Of a stretch of DNA of 64,000 bases, positions 39,901-52,417 are shown piece after piece; position 1 is the stretch's first letter, and each line of letters begins with the position of its first letter. The DNA is from Notospermus geniculatus. Taxonomy: Eukaryota; Nemertea; Pilidiophora; Heteronemertea; Lineidae. The stretch covers positions 10,344 through 74,343 of the forward strand of contig NMRB01000523.1 of assembly GCA_002633025.1 (NCBI GenBank), read 5' to 3'. The notes under the pieces are model-generated. The model saw only the letters and a list, made by a program, of their open reading frames with translations, was not told the DNA's origin and did not search any database. Position numbers and translations under genes: made by a program.

Positions 39901-42900
39901 ATTCCTGCACAGTGTTCACACACACACATAGCCAAGTTCTCGAAGGGTGTACAAGTTCAACTTCAGTCTCAATCTTGAATACACTGCTTCACGGCCTGCA
40001 AGCTTGCAAATGCAGAATGTGCTCAAGGCCCTGAGCCAGTGTATACAATTATAATATGTTTCTGGCTGAACACCATTCAAGAAGTCAGCCCACAGTCTCT
40101 CCAAGAAGAATCATATCCTAGTCTAAGCAAGCTCTAAGAGAGAGAATCACTAGTAAAAGTTAGATTGATAGTGAACTGCAAGCCGTCATTGAGTTACAGA
40201 TTGGCTAATGGCAAACAACATGTCATCTTACCTATCCTGGGGATCGTAATCTGGGGCTTGCTACAGACCAGACTGATCTCCCCTACACATGAATAAAGGG
40301 TCATAAGTTACTAATCAAAGAGAAGGGCCAGGTGAGTTTAGTGAGGGTCACTCCGAGCCCTCGAGAGAGGACATATATTGAAGAGAGTTGCCCTCTATAT
40401 TTGGTCTGACTTGGTAGAGTCCCCACAAGCTCACTGATAACAGGCATTTATATTTCCACTGTGCCACTCTGAGACCCATAACCAACCAGTGGCTGATTTA
40501 GGGGGTGCAGCGGGCGTGCCCCCCCCCTTACTGCGGCAGAGTGATGGGTTTTTTGTGCCTCAGATGCCTGGAAAACCCATTTTTGAAAATTTTCTGGGGC
40601 GCCCCCCCCCTTTCCGGCAATCCTGGATCCGCCCCTGCCAACATCCTGTAACTTTTCAACCTTTACTCCAGGACTACCGGTACATGCAGGACTTCGTCAA
40701 GATAAAGCATTAGACAGGTAAGACATGAATTGCCAATTTTACTGACAGTATTAAGCAAACAACAGGCAGAAGGGGCCCAGTTGAGAAGCATCATAGCTGA
40801 CAGAACATAATCAAGTAATGAATGAATCAAGTAATGAAAGATCTAATGATAAGGATTGTCTTCACTCATTCTTAATATCACAAAATACACAGGTGAAAGC
40901 CGTGAAAATGATGCAACTTACACGTAATCTTGAAACAATGAAATAAACTTCTCAAGTGTTTTCAACACAGCAAAGCAACATTCTGAGCATTAGTGAAGGC
41001 AACAGAATATGCTATACTCAACTAGCTGTAGCGAACAACATGTGTGGGGTAGAATAGACTGAACTATAAAACATGAAATGTACAGCACTGAGACATGTAT
41101 CAACACAGAGAACCGAAGTTGAATTCAGTAGTTTCTGAGTTCCAGTTTCAGGCCCAGTGAAATCGATACATGTTCGAGAAGACTTTATTTAATCCAGCAA
41201 GGGAAAACCTATCTCATATTTCATTTACTGCCAGTAAATCTGCAGCAGTTGCAAAGCAGGTTTCATACACCTCTCCTTATACTTACTTTTAATAGCCTGA
41301 AGTATCTTCATTCGGTGGACACCATTCGAGATACCGCAGTCATTTTTCAGATTTTCATCAGCAATATACCCCAATAAGGACTTATCGACACCACTGGCTA
41401 ACATCTGGTATGTATACTGGCTGAACTCTGACCCGAGATCGATGAGCCATGTGTCTAAGTGGGTTGCATCACAGGATTTATAATCGGACGTCATCTTGAG
41501 CTTTTTCAGTTCTTTTAGAAATCTGTATGGAGAAGGAATTCATTGTTGAGGACCCACATAAAAAGTGATATTGGATATTGAAGCAGCAACACTTTGGTTG
41601 TGGCCTTAGGGGCTGGGGTCCTACAATGTTGGATTTTGAGGAGCCTGATTATGGTTATCACGTCCACTTAGCAAGCAGCAGGTCCCGGGTTCGAATCCAG
41701 CCTGGGCCATATGGGATTTCATTCCTGGCTCTTCAGTCCGTCACGACAGTAAGCCGTGGTGCCTTGTACCTTGTGTCTTTGCAAGGGCAAGTAAAAGACC
41801 CCATCCATGTGAGGAACATGAGTAGCTTGTGATGGCCTCCTCCGTACTTACAAGGGCCAATAATGCTATAGCGTCGGCCCTGACGGAAAAATAAAATTCA
41901 ACGTTGGATGGTTTGGGCACAACAGAGCAAAGAGCAAACGTCATGTTTGGTATTCAAATGTGGCCAATATGAGGTTCCACTGCATACCTTTTCCTAATGA
42001 GGCCATTAGTCATCTTGATATCATCTCTCAGGTGGTCATCTTGCATCATCAGCAGCAGGTCTCCATCCACTCGACACTTTTTAAATGCTTCCTCATATTC
42101 TGCAAAGCCCACCTAGAAAAGAGACGGACCACATAAGTTTCATTAGAAAAGTATCAGGCTCCGCGCATGGCCTGTATAGAATGAAGCTGTACAGCCGGTA
42201 TATCAAACAATCCTTTCTATGACTGAAAAGCACAATCTCTTCAAACCATCCTTTGTCATGTGCACAAAATATTCTTACCCTTCGAAGCCAATGTTGCACA
42301 TCTTCTTCTGACCATAATGGAACTTGTTGTGATAGTTTATATGGAACTTCCTCTCCAATTATCGACAAGGCTTGGGCAGCAAATTTAGAGGCAAGTGCAT
42401 TCGGACTACTCGCTGTCCTCTTTAGTGGTTCGACTGCGCCTATTTCTTTGAAAATCTGCAACAGAGGCCGAGATCACACTTCACTTAAGGTTATCCGTAT
42501 GAGAGAAACGGTTGTCAACTTGGACTCACTTGAATTTTACAGACTAATAAGCAATTTCGCAAGGTTCAGCCCATGCTGTACATGCAGGAGGAAACCAGAA
42601 CACCCGTAGGGAACATACAGCCCCAACAATCTTCAGATCGCTCGGCAAATTTTTTACTTTCACAAACGTCTTTCGTTTCTGACGCAATCTTCCCACAGGT
42701 TTCATTAAATTCTCATCATTTCTATTTACATAATTAGGAATACAGCGTCTTTCATTATGTCTTTATTACCGGTAGCACAGATTGAGCTGATGTTTTCTTT
42801 CCATAACAAAATCAGGCCTCGAGTCATATTGTTTGTATTCTTCCTTTGTGATCGTGTTTAGTAATTGGATGTAATGATGAAGTCTTTCAAGATGATGCCA

Positions 42901-45900
42901 TCATTGAACAACATCAGTACCATCATGCACTACCCAAGTAACAGAGGAGAAACTGGGGGCTCCAGGTTTCCTCCTGCATTACATTACACGCATTACACCA
43001 CCCAATACTGTCTATAGTGCCATTTCACACCCATTGTTGCTACATCATCACGGCACAAGCATCACACAATGGAATCATTGCTTCATATTTATCATGGAAA
43101 CAAATCATGATCAAGCCATTTGGTAGTGCATCGCTTCTATGGCAACTGTCAGATACATAATGAAGTAATGGTGATTAGCTATCAGTACACCTCATCTATG
43201 TAGATAAGTCATACAAATTAATCTGACATCAGTGCCATCCATTTAATCAATGATAACAACCAGGAACACTTCGTAGTTTGTGCGCTGATTTTGTATGACA
43301 TCAAAACTTCCTTTTTTTGGCCACAGTGGAAAATGATTTCAAACCAGTAAGAGCTGCCATTATCAGAACACGTCCTGACAAATCGAACATCATACCGGTT
43401 ACAAGTTCAGGCTGCACCAGGTACCCTGTAAAGGGATGGACCTTCTGACACAGTGTCTGCAAAAGTCACCAAATACCGTACTAGAATGCAGTGAGATGTT
43501 TGTAACCAGGAACTGAATGAACATACAAGGGCTTCATTGGGAAGATCACTTTGTTTGGAAGGATACCATTGCCAGCATGCTCTTGGAAGTTCCAAATGCA
43601 GTAAATGACCATTGGAGTTAGACGTAATGGAACAGTTACCTGTGTTACGGTACTACACGAGTTCAAGCAAGTTCAGCCAATCATGCAATACTGCTACTGG
43701 CCTTCAGATGCCCACAAGATCAATCGGTACCGATCAATCAACATTATTGATGACTGCCAGATCTTGGCGGTTGTATTTTAGGAACTTAGTTTTTCTAAAA
43801 TCAAAAGCTTTAACCTGTTGGTTGGTTTGTTGATTCAATCAACCAGGTTTTTTTGCAATCAATTCCGTAGTTGGCATGACATACATGTTCCTGGTATAAA
43901 CACGGCTTACTCAAGAACACCTAAAATACTGATATTCTGATGGGAATCTGGCAAGATGAAAGGCAACACTGTTCGCTGATCTACCAGGAATCTACTCTGT
44001 TTAAAAACCAATATAGATTTGTTAGATTACAGTCGAGGTTACGGTTCAACCTCCACGTTTGAAGGCACAACATTTCAGTACCTGAGCACCAGATTTTTCT
44101 ACAGCCTCATGATCAGATGTTTGAAGAAACATATCACTGATCGAAAATGTGTCTGTGGACAGTTATCATTGTAATAAATGTCAGTGACTACAGAATCAAA
44201 AGCCAAGTCCCAAATATGACATTTTCATGTAAAGACTAATCAAGTCATTACCCTGAATTTCTACCTCAATCTATTACACCAGTCCACCTACAATCATTCG
44301 CAATCAATGAATAGATTTGTATCCATTATTTATGCATGTGCAACACTTGACCTTTATTGTAATCTGTCGTAATCAATAGAATCCTAGCAAACTTTCATCC
44401 CTAGAATAATACAAGTGACTGCCAGTACAATTTCAAGGACTATTGATTGACAGGCCACAAGTTTTGTTGAGGACTCAGGTGATCATGCCACAAGTTTTGT
44501 TGAGGACTCAGGTGATCAAAATTCTTTTTTCTTACCGCTAATTTGTTCTGTTCCCTCTTAATTTCAGCCTCCATATTGAAATGGAAAGCGGCAAGGCTCT
44601 GCGCTTCTTCTCTCTTGCTTTCGAGGACAGGCACTAACCGTCGGAGCCATTCTCGCGATCTTCCATGAAGATGAGACTGGTCACTATGAGCAAAGTCGGC
44701 CGGCTGGTGCGATAGAATGAATGGCTGCACCAAGTCTAAAGTTCCCGAGTTCACAACTGCAACCTCGATTTCCTTATTAGCACTAAGAGTTATGATAGCT
44801 AAGCAAGCATAGTAACGTACGCTATCATCTTTACTGAATGCTAAAGGAAACAACCATTCCGGTGCTTTAGCTTTTATCATTTCATGTTGATTATCCGCGC
44901 CGCCGTAGATTGCTAAGTTCGCCAAAGAATTAGCACAGTGTCTTTGGGTGATTTTGTCATTACTACGGCAGGAGTATAAGATTGATTCCAAACCTCCTAA
45001 CTGAATAACTCTGGAACAGGTATGTTCTGAGTGTTTGAAAAGAGACTCGAGTATCCCTGTACTGGTGCGTGCTAATTCTGTATCATCTTTAACAACGCAT
45101 GACATTTTAACGACATTTTCCAACCCTATTTTGACAACACAATCACGATTTTCCGTTGTAAGGGACTGTTCAAGCAACCGAGTTGATTCGAGTTTAATGT
45201 CACGATTGGAAGACCAGCAATTGTCTATCAGCACCTCTAATGCCCCCTCCTCTCGTAAGACATCGCACAAAGCAGAGGCATAATCGCGTCCAATCTGTGG
45301 CGTCATCCATGCTTGCACGATCATGCGATGACAACGTTTTATCGCATTGGTCTGCACCTCAGCATTTTCTGATGTCATCAACTTGATCTCCTGTGTCATC
45401 TCCACGGTGGAATGCGCAACCATCTCACGGAAGTTGCCTCCCTGTGAGAAACTTTCATTTGTGATCGCCTTGGACGAGACTTGACTTCCTCCTGATGAGA
45501 CATTTGTCTCACTCGTGGACCGTTTATAAATTCTGCACTCCCGTGAGACGTGGCTCCCACTACATTCATGTTTAAGTTCCTCACGTTGATGGATCGTCTG
45601 TAAGGAGATCTTCAGACGCCCTGTAAATAGAAAAGTAGAAACAAACATAGATGGTGATCGGATTGCAATGATAAAAAGAAAATTGTCTTTTTAACAAACT
45701 TTTGAAGTGACATCACACATATCATTATCTGAAATGGAATGTCATGGTAAGTTGAATTATCATGAAATAATAACTGATTTCTAAGATGAGACATAGCTTC
45801 CTACCAGACTTGAACCCACGGACCCTCGCATCATGCCTTAACCACTAGGCCAAATCCCCATCTTCAATTTTTTGAAGATCAGTGAGTTTCAAATTCACGC

Positions 45901-46219
45901 GAACCGAATAGGCCAATAAGCCCTAGGCTAAATGAGACAATCAGATCTACATTCCAATAACAGCAACATCTCTCGACGTCAAAAGCCTAAGGCCTATATA
46001 CTGTCAGTGGTACATGCCCACAGACAATTCTCACTGTGTAGATACATATGAAAACAGCTGGAGAACAAGTGAAGGTTTACCGTCAGTCACATTCAATGCT
46101 TCCAATTTCTCATGAATCTCCTCTTTATCCACAACGACAGTTTTATCCATATTAGCCCCATCAGCATTTCCCTGATGGTCTAATTTCGCCAAATCGGAAG
46201 CATCACACTGGGCACTCAT
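36921..46219 (-). CDS. SARM1: SARM1 NAD+ hydrolase (ARM-SAM-SAM-TIR)
   Basis: Autoinhibited octameric NADase that triggers axon degeneration and modulates innate immunity. Exons on the minus strand: 46219-46081, 45620-44536, 42455-42279, 42112-41988, 41522-41287, 38308-38233, 37918-37729, 37420-37296, 37200-36921; phases agree, 810 residues. The ARM repeats lie mainly in the 1.08-kb second exon. Residues equal to the human NMN/NAD+ pocket are kept: Trp151, Arg158, Glu197-Gln198, Arg205, Lys242 (human W103, R110, E149-Q150, R157, K193). Two SAM domains follow ([38 protein letters not shown]). The TIR begins [14 protein letters not shown]; the BB loop is [11 protein letters not shown]. Glu677, first codon of exon 8 after KDWVHK, matches catalytic human E642. 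The C-terminal tail is Ser-rich. The start used here is the nearest 5' exon; four alternatives exist upstream. No clear mitochondrial presequence is visible. Confidence 0.95.
38866..39192. mobile_element. Inverted-repeat element in SARM1 intron
   Basis: CTGACCATGGGCCAAAATGA and TTTTGGCCCACCCACCAGTT CGG words at about 38866-38935 are mirrored at about 39130-39192 by TTTGGCCCATGGTCAGTTCG and GGCCGAACTGGTAGGTGGGC. Arms are rearranged internally but clearly complementary. Non-coding DNA transposon derivative of about 330 bp. Confidence 0.65.
40487..40637. mobile_element. Fold-back element with CAGTGGC/GCCCCTG ends
   Basis: CAGTGGCTGATTTAGGGGGT at the left is roughly mirrored by AATCCTGGATCCGCCCCTG at the right, with long C runs (GCCCCCCC) inside both halves. 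CAGNGGCGGATCCAGG-type ends are common on miniature DNA transposons in animals. About 151 bp, non-coding. Confidence 0.65.
41640..41905 (+). mobile_element. tRNA-derived SINE in SARM1 intron
   Basis: The head contains TGGTTATCAC-like A-box text and a strong B box GGTTCGAATCC at about 41690-41700, preceded by CAGCAGGTCCCG as in a tRNA T-arm. A 200-bp non-tRNA body follows (TTTGCAAGGGCAAGTAAAAG, TCGGCCCTGACGG) and ends in A-rich AAAAATAAAATT. This is the canonical plan of a SINE. It is retrotransposed and non-coding. Confidence 0.75.
44454..44518. repeat. 33-bp tandem duplication beside a SARM1 splice donor
   Basis: GCCACAAGTTTTGTTGAGGA CTCAGGTGATCAT is repeated twice, beginning 18 bases into the intron after the large ARM exon (donor at 44536). 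It lies on the intron side, so it does not change the protein if splicing is normal; read-through would add short repeats (HLSPQQNLW) before a stop. Confidence 0.85.
45797..45860 (-). mobile_element. tRNA-like SINE fragment
   Basis: On the minus strand TTGGCCTAGTGGTTAAGGC resembles a tRNA D-arm and A box, and GGGTTCAAGTCTGG a T-arm and B box. The acceptor stem does not pair, and no tRNA anticodon arm can be folded. It is a SINE head or tRNA pseudogene in the intron between the nearest 5' exon and the ARM exon of SARM1. Confidence 0.6.
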
Positions 46220-47030
46220 TTTCAAACCCTGTCACCATTAATGAAACACAGCTCTGTTACCTACAACCCCGCACACACGCTATAAAGTTAAACGGTGTAC
46301 TTATGGACGTATTGATCTTTTGTACAGAATAACCTGGAACATACACAGCAATCCCGATAAGGCCCCTTAAGAGAATTGTGTGCTCCACATCACATGACCT
46401 GGCACAACACAAAAAAAATCAAGTTTCTGGTAAATTCTTGCATATCATGGAACCTATGAATGGCTGTCAGAGCAGGGTGGCGGTTATTCCGCACAATATC
46501 ATACATGAATAGTTCTACAACACTACAGACTGCTCTGTCTCGATGATTTGCCCACTATTGTTCGGGACAAAAAGTTAACTGTGTACACCAGGCCTTCAAC
46601 AGGAAGATTTAGGCCTAGAACCCAGCCTATCTATTCAATATTTCATGTGGTGATTGGTAATAAATTGACTGGGAATTTATTTCTCATTCTCAGATAAAAC
46701 AGGAGGATTTGAAATGATGAGGTCTCAGGAATGGATTCCGATACACCCTGTAAATCGACCGAAAGAAATTCAAGGTGACTGAGCACAGGAAATGATCCTG
46801 CATGATCACTAAGGTACAACTCTGGTGGTTATCATTTAACCATGTTTTTTTCAGCATATGGATGAGGGTGATTGGGAAAACAGGTTGCTATACTGAGTTG
46901 AATCGAAAATAACAGCCTTTTTACATCGACCTTGAGATTTCTAAGCCTGATTGTATTTGTATGGAAATCTTGTGAACAATGCAATGAGAGCATTCAATGT
47001 ATAGCGTGAAATATAAAGCACTTTTCTTAC

Positions 47031-47133
47031 GGCATGCATCAGTATGTGAATAGCTTGGGTGAGAGACTTTCACACCCCATGTTCCGTTGGCATGGAGATG
47101 GTTTTGAACGGATCCCTTGATGATCTCGGCCAT
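47031..47133 (-). CDS. SARM1: Candidate SARM1 alternative first exon (MAEIIKGS)
   Basis: ATG at 47133 opens a 34-codon frame (starts MAEIIKGSVQNHLHANG) ending TGCATGCC/GTAAGA with a good donor. One base is left over, phase 1, which fits the GG-CGT start of the shared ARM exon at 45620. A TGA in frame 6 bases before the ATG means the frame cannot extend upstream, so it would be a true start. The -3 base is T, a weak start context. Exon status is inferred from donor, phase and location only. Confidence 0.4.
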
Positions 47134-48884
47134 TGATCACATTATGTACAGCTGACTAGATTTAAGAGGGGATGCTCATACCAATCAATGAACTGGATAA
47201 CCAGAAGGCACTGGCCATGACATGAAATGGGCAAAGTACAGTATATGTAGATGTACATAATACTGCGCAGTGGCTATTGCAGGTCACTATCATCCCGTAC
47301 ATTACAAACCATTTGCTTGGCGGCACATACTGATTCCTCACCCAAAAGTCAGGTGGCGTCACCTGCTCAGCGATCTGCACTGCAGCACATCCACCATTTT
47401 TTTAGTGTGTGTTTTTGTCACATTGAAGTATTAACCCTTTACTCACTGATAGACAAATATCCACCCATCACTCAAAGACCAGTCCACCTAGAAATGGACC
47501 ATTCAAATGCTTCTAACGAGCTAATTAATACATGTCCTTGTATTTAGGTGATGCCGAATGAGTAGGCCTCTGCCCTGGTGAGAAAACGGGTTGAACAGTC
47601 TATGATACTAGATGGGTGAAACGATGGAGCACATTCCTTGAACCAGACATGCCAGTATTTCTGGCTAGGAATTCAGTTTCTCTTGATATCTTCCCACCGG
47701 CAATTTGATTACTTTTATTTATTCACTCACTTGCAATATGGTTCTTGTCAGAGAAGATAGGGAGAGGCATTCCGGTAGTTGCTTCAGGAGTCCCACACTA
47801 CGCGTACACTAAAACAAGCAGTACAGAGCTGCTACCTTCTACTTATCAGGAAAATACATACAGTCGAACAGCCCGCTCTTGTACAGCTGAACAATGAACC
47901 CAGTCTTAATCAAGGCTCAAGCAGAGGGAACACATCCACCTTACGTATGGAGGTATGTCCGGGTCTGAAGTAAAGGCTAAGGTGGTCGGTGCTTCAGCCA
48001 CTTACAAACATTACTTCCACTAAAAGGTTATCTGATCCAACCAAGGTAAACATCTTGACACATTACTTACCTATATTTCATACTGGAATGAATCAGTGTG
48101 CCCATTCAAACAGACGGGTATCAACAGATTGCTATCCAGGAAGGGTAGCCAAGGATTTACATGCAGATCAAAATTCACAATCACAAACAGAAGTTTCTTC
48201 TAATTCTTTCTAATCTTTGGAGTACCTCCCCCCCCCCACCAGCTCCTACGCCTATGTTACCAGAATTGTCCCCATCAAACCATGGTAATGCCTCTCAGAC
48301 CACCATTGACCATCTCAGAGGTGGCACTTCATAATCTCGTGAGAGAATTATGAAATGCCCCAACACATAATAACAAGAACTTTGACACGTACATCACCAT
48401 CAATACAGACCTATAGCTGGCATGACAGAAACCTGAGTTTACCAAATACCCAATAAGCACACTTTATTGACATTTGTACATTAAATGTATGAATTAGCGT
48501 TCATATGTACTTTTGTCACAAACCGGACTGCACTTGCTTCATGACTGGAAGATAGACAATGATGAACAATATAGACAAAAGAAATTAAGGTTGAACGGAG
48601 ACAGCTCATCTTGGGGATCCCTTTGGTTTGGCATGACTATGCCATGAAGTCTCCTAGTGGAAGAGCATGCCAAGGGGACAAACCAAGCCACTAGTGGTTA
48701 ACCAAAAAGCTGTAGACTTAAGTAACACTCTATATGTAGAAAGTGGGAAGTGAGAGGGAACAGCAGTATATGGGTTACCCGTTGTCGATGCATACACATT
48801 TAGATAAGGAGTGAGGAACTCTGTCCATCCAGGAGTGTGAGGAATGAGGGAGGAATGGGAAAATGTACGGTATGTTCTATACAA

Positions 48885-49017
48885 CAGGGCCGACCGAATC
48901 GAAACTCCGATAGCACTAACAGTGCCTAACAGAGAGGTATGCAATACCTTTTACCGTTACAGAGTTTCTTTGTTAGGCTATGTTAGTGCTATCGGAGTTT
49001 CGATTCGGTCGGCCCTG
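48885..49017. mobile_element. Fold-back element with 37-nt perfect ends, in the SARM1 5' region
   Basis: Bases 48885-48921 (CAGGGCCGACCGAATCGAAA then CTCCGATAGCACTAACA) are the exact reverse complement of 48981-49017; pairing continues imperfectly inward. The 133-bp unit lies about 125 bp past the donor of the 39-base cassette exon, so it would be transcribed in SARM1 introns. Confidence 0.85.
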
Positions 49018-49141
49018 GACGATGCATCACTAAAGAATTCCATGTACATTGCCATCCGATATGTACACAACAGCATGCGCAGACTACCCTCAGATAGTAC
49101 ACAAACCAAGCAGATTATATTCATATGCATCACAATCTTAC

Positions 49142-49180
49142 CAATGGAAAACCCAGAAGTATCTTCATCATATTCACAGA
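49142..49180 (-). CDS. SARM1: Candidate 39-base SARM1 cassette exon
   Basis: A TTGCTTTACAG acceptor and a TTG/GTAAGA donor frame exactly 39 bases. Entered in phase 1 it reads CEYDEDTSGFSI without a stop and leaves in phase 1. It could be inserted between the upstream 5' exons and the shared ARM exon without changing frame. Acidic content and clean splice sites make it credible; no similarity is claimed. Confidence 0.4.
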
Positions 49181-49713
49181 CTGTAAAGCAAACACAAAAT
49201 GATAGAAGTTTATTTGGATAAGAAAATTAGGAGGGTTCCTTTAGTACCATACAGAGTGCCTGAATGGAAGCAGCATGATTTCAGCATGAATATGCAGCCG
49301 TGATAGCTCTATCATCCTAGGATGGTTTCGTGGTCATCACCAGACATGCCAGACAGGCTGTCAGCCCGGTGCAAGTTCCAATTTGTCCTTTCCTGATCCC
49401 GAATACTCGACGCCAAAGGTAGGTCGTGCTTTTTTCATATCCCATGCTAGCGGTACCAAATTCTTCATTGTCGTAGGTGATGCAGTCTTTTTGGGTGTCA
49501 AATATTCTACAAGCCTTCTTTCTCACATGCTACAACATGCAATATTTACAAAGAATGAATGATACATGGCTCCTGTGGCAGTTTCCCCTGAATAAGAGCT
49601 CTCAACAGCTTTTGAACAGACTTGTAATTCAATGACCTTGAGGTGTCATGTCAACCAGAAGAAGAGCATTAATGATGCACTGAGGAAATGTGAACAAGGA
49701 AAAGGAACCTTAC

Positions 49714-49774
49714 CAGAATCAGACTGGGACACTTGACTATCTTCCTCCCCTTTCCCATCTACAATGCCAACCAT
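49714..49774 (-). CDS. SARM1: Candidate SARM1 alternative first exon (MVGIVDGKG)
   Basis: ATG at 49774 in a good context (A at -3, G at +4) gives 20 codons, MVGIVDGKGEEDSQVSQSDS, then one base and a G/GTAAGG donor, so phase 1. It is hydrophilic and acidic with no targeting signal. It fits the same splice into the ARM exon as the others. Confidence 0.45.
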
Positions 49775-50006
49775 AGTGCCAACCAACAAGCTACATGTAT
49801 GCGTAATCCAACAGACTATGGCCAGCTATGTTGCTAGCGAGTAAACCACAGAGAGAATGCTAAACCATCCTCTACTGATCACATCAATATAGATTTGTGT
49901 GGGCTGATGCATGCTTTTGCAACCCACACAGACACTGCAAGCTGTGGCAGTCTCATTGGCATCCGCAATAAACCGCTAACCACTCAGAAAAAGAATGGTT
50001 TCTTAC

Positions 50007-50349
50007 CTGAGTTTTTGTTCGGTTGGGGAGACATTGGGTCAGAAGTGTTACCGACCGATATTGTTGTTCCCTGCAACTTCATCCCCGATGGAGGTTTAGA
50101 ATGGGAAGACATAGAAGTAGTGCCATTACAGAGAGTTCGGGTTGTACCGATATCCTTGTGAATCATGGAAGATACCGATGTGGTTGTTGACACTGGACTC
50201 GAACTGGCCACAGATATGACAGTCGTAGTTTCCTTGTGTCTAGCACTTGAGGTAAACTTAGCCTCTGGTTCAGCTGACAGAGCATTTACGCCATCATCAA
50301 CTGTGACTGAGGCAGCCATGTCTTTATGCATTGTCGACACAACTGACAT
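50007..50349 (-). CDS. SARM1: Candidate SARM1 alternative 5' exon (Ser/Thr-rich)
   Basis: A 114-codon frame from ATG 50349 ends AACTCAG/GTAAGA in phase 1. The peptide is rich in Ser, Thr and Val and contains a loose internal repeat (VSTMHKDMAAS near the start and VSSMIHKDIGTT in the middle). It may be a first exon. It may also be an internal exon entered through the TATGTCAG just after the ATG, which is also phase 1. The strong donor and long open frame support coding. Confidence 0.5.
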
Positions 50350-52417
50350 AGTTGCAAAATCGATAAGGAATTGATTAATCAGAAATCAGTCCCTGATTAG
50401 ACGAGAGGCCCGAGGGAAATTCATCGGTAAATCACAAGTGACATCTAGCTTTTGTTTTAACAAGTCATTTTTCGCAATCCAGCATGACATGTATGATGCT
50501 GCCTTTGAACAAACAGAAGATCATCATCAAAACACTAAGACAACACAAAATCTGAAATGATTTTTGCCAGACTGGATGCTACACTAGAGTTCGAGATGTT
50601 TATCCATGGTTCACACAAGATGCATCATGATCCTTTAGTAAATCCACCCAAGAACCTCACAGCCGAAGAATCAGCACGCTGACTGTCGATATCCATCTGC
50701 ACACCTTGGCGAACTGATGGACTTTCTGATCTGTACATGTGCACCGACCAATATCAAACTCAACATAGGTAAGCACTATCCTTTCGTAAACTGCCGATGC
50801 TTGGTGCACTTGTGAGACCTGATACAACAACGGGCCTCAGGTTACTTCTGACATGTTAGGCCTGAACAACCAATCAATTCTGTAGGCATGGAAATATACT
50901 GCGTTTTACTGCCAATACTGGAAAAAGTAAGAAACAACTTGTTGAAAATATGAACTGTGCCATCCAGGTGAACTTCCAAATCTTCAACCTATAAATACGA
51001 ATGAGTGTTACTCTTCCAAGCCTAATTAAAGGAAAGGGTTATGGGAATAATATCACCGTGAGTACAGGTGTTATTTTAGTTGCTGACTCGACGGCTTAAT
51101 AACTGACTCAGAGAAAAACCTGGCGGCCAACTTTTTAACATGGAACTGGGACTACTATAGTGGGTGCTGATATGTGGGAGCCCCATTTATACAGAGCACG
51201 GATGTGAACGTGAACCAGTATTCCTTCATATTTGCATCGGTGAACGATGGAGCCAAACCTTTGGGTTCAATACTAATATCAGCAACGAACCACCTTACCT
51301 TCCTCCTGTTCATCCATTGTTACAGATTTCCTTGCTTCTGTTGAATCACCAGCATGTTCAAGATTGTCAGTCTCACGTCGATTAGAAACGGACAGGAGAG
51401 AAGAGTCACGAAGCGAATATCCATAACTATGGCCCACATATAAAGGGCTGTGATCTCATCAACACAACAGAGAGAGAGCCTCTAATCTTAGCCATGTCAA
51501 CACTGCACAGCGAAAGACGGACAAATTCTTTCGAACCAGTACTGATGGAAGTATTGATTTTCTCTAGATATCAGACAGGAAAATAAGGTTTCTGCCAATT
51601 TTGCCCAAACTGAATAATTTCTGCATTAACATGCGACTAGTAGTGCAGTAACGATCTGGGTGATAACAAGCATTCTTGGGTCTGGCAGAGTTGAGACTAG
51701 GCATTCAGCATGTTCTCCTGGGTAAGGACGAATTCTGACAATGCAAATCAGTTACCCAATGCCTTTACAGACTTCAATGATTTGGTGAATTCAGATTTTA
51801 AGCCAAACTCTGGTGTTGCTCGTCAAGTTCTAGAAAGGGTACGGTAGTCAAGATTCGCATGTCAACAGGGCTGCATTTCAGAACACAAGTTACATTACGG
51901 TAGTTGGCAAGTATGATTTCAAAACATAATCATCTCAACATGTTTATTTCAAAAGGTTCTCTCTTCCCATTTTAGAATCAGCCTATCAGGATACAGCAAA
52001 TGCTCGATTGCTTCATCACTGTCTGGGAACCACACCAATGCTGACATCTGGTGAGCACATCAATCATTACACCAACCAGTTATAAATTGATTGAATCTCA
52101 CTGAGATGTGAAATTACGCAAGATTGGCACTTAACTAAGATAAATGAAATTTGACATCAAGAACACGTATTGACACTGAAAGCATCTTCGGAGTTAATGG
52201 AATGAATTGACAACTCATCAAGTTATCAAACCATGATGATGAAATTGACGTAGCATGGATAATCACAGTATTGACGTGAATGAGGACCAAGATGGAGGAT
52301 TCCGGCTAGCGTTGGCTCATCATCAGCTGCCAGTGCGATATGCATGGCTATGTCAGTGAAATGAGGGTTGCCCGACTAAAGGGGTGAAATATTAACCCTA
52401 GTGTAGGGAAGACTTAC

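Larger units (their letters stand above)
46220..52417. other. SARM1 5' region between candidate first exons
   Basis: Apart from the exons and fold-back listed separately, I see no coding exon. A poly-C tract lies at about 48230. Frames such as 49317-49526 (minus) have no donor and are not called. Confidence 0.45.

Noticed and set aside
49317-49526. A sixth SARM1 first exon (MRKKACRIFDTQ)
   Set aside because: No GT donor with a usable context lies inside the frame, so it cannot splice to the shared exon.
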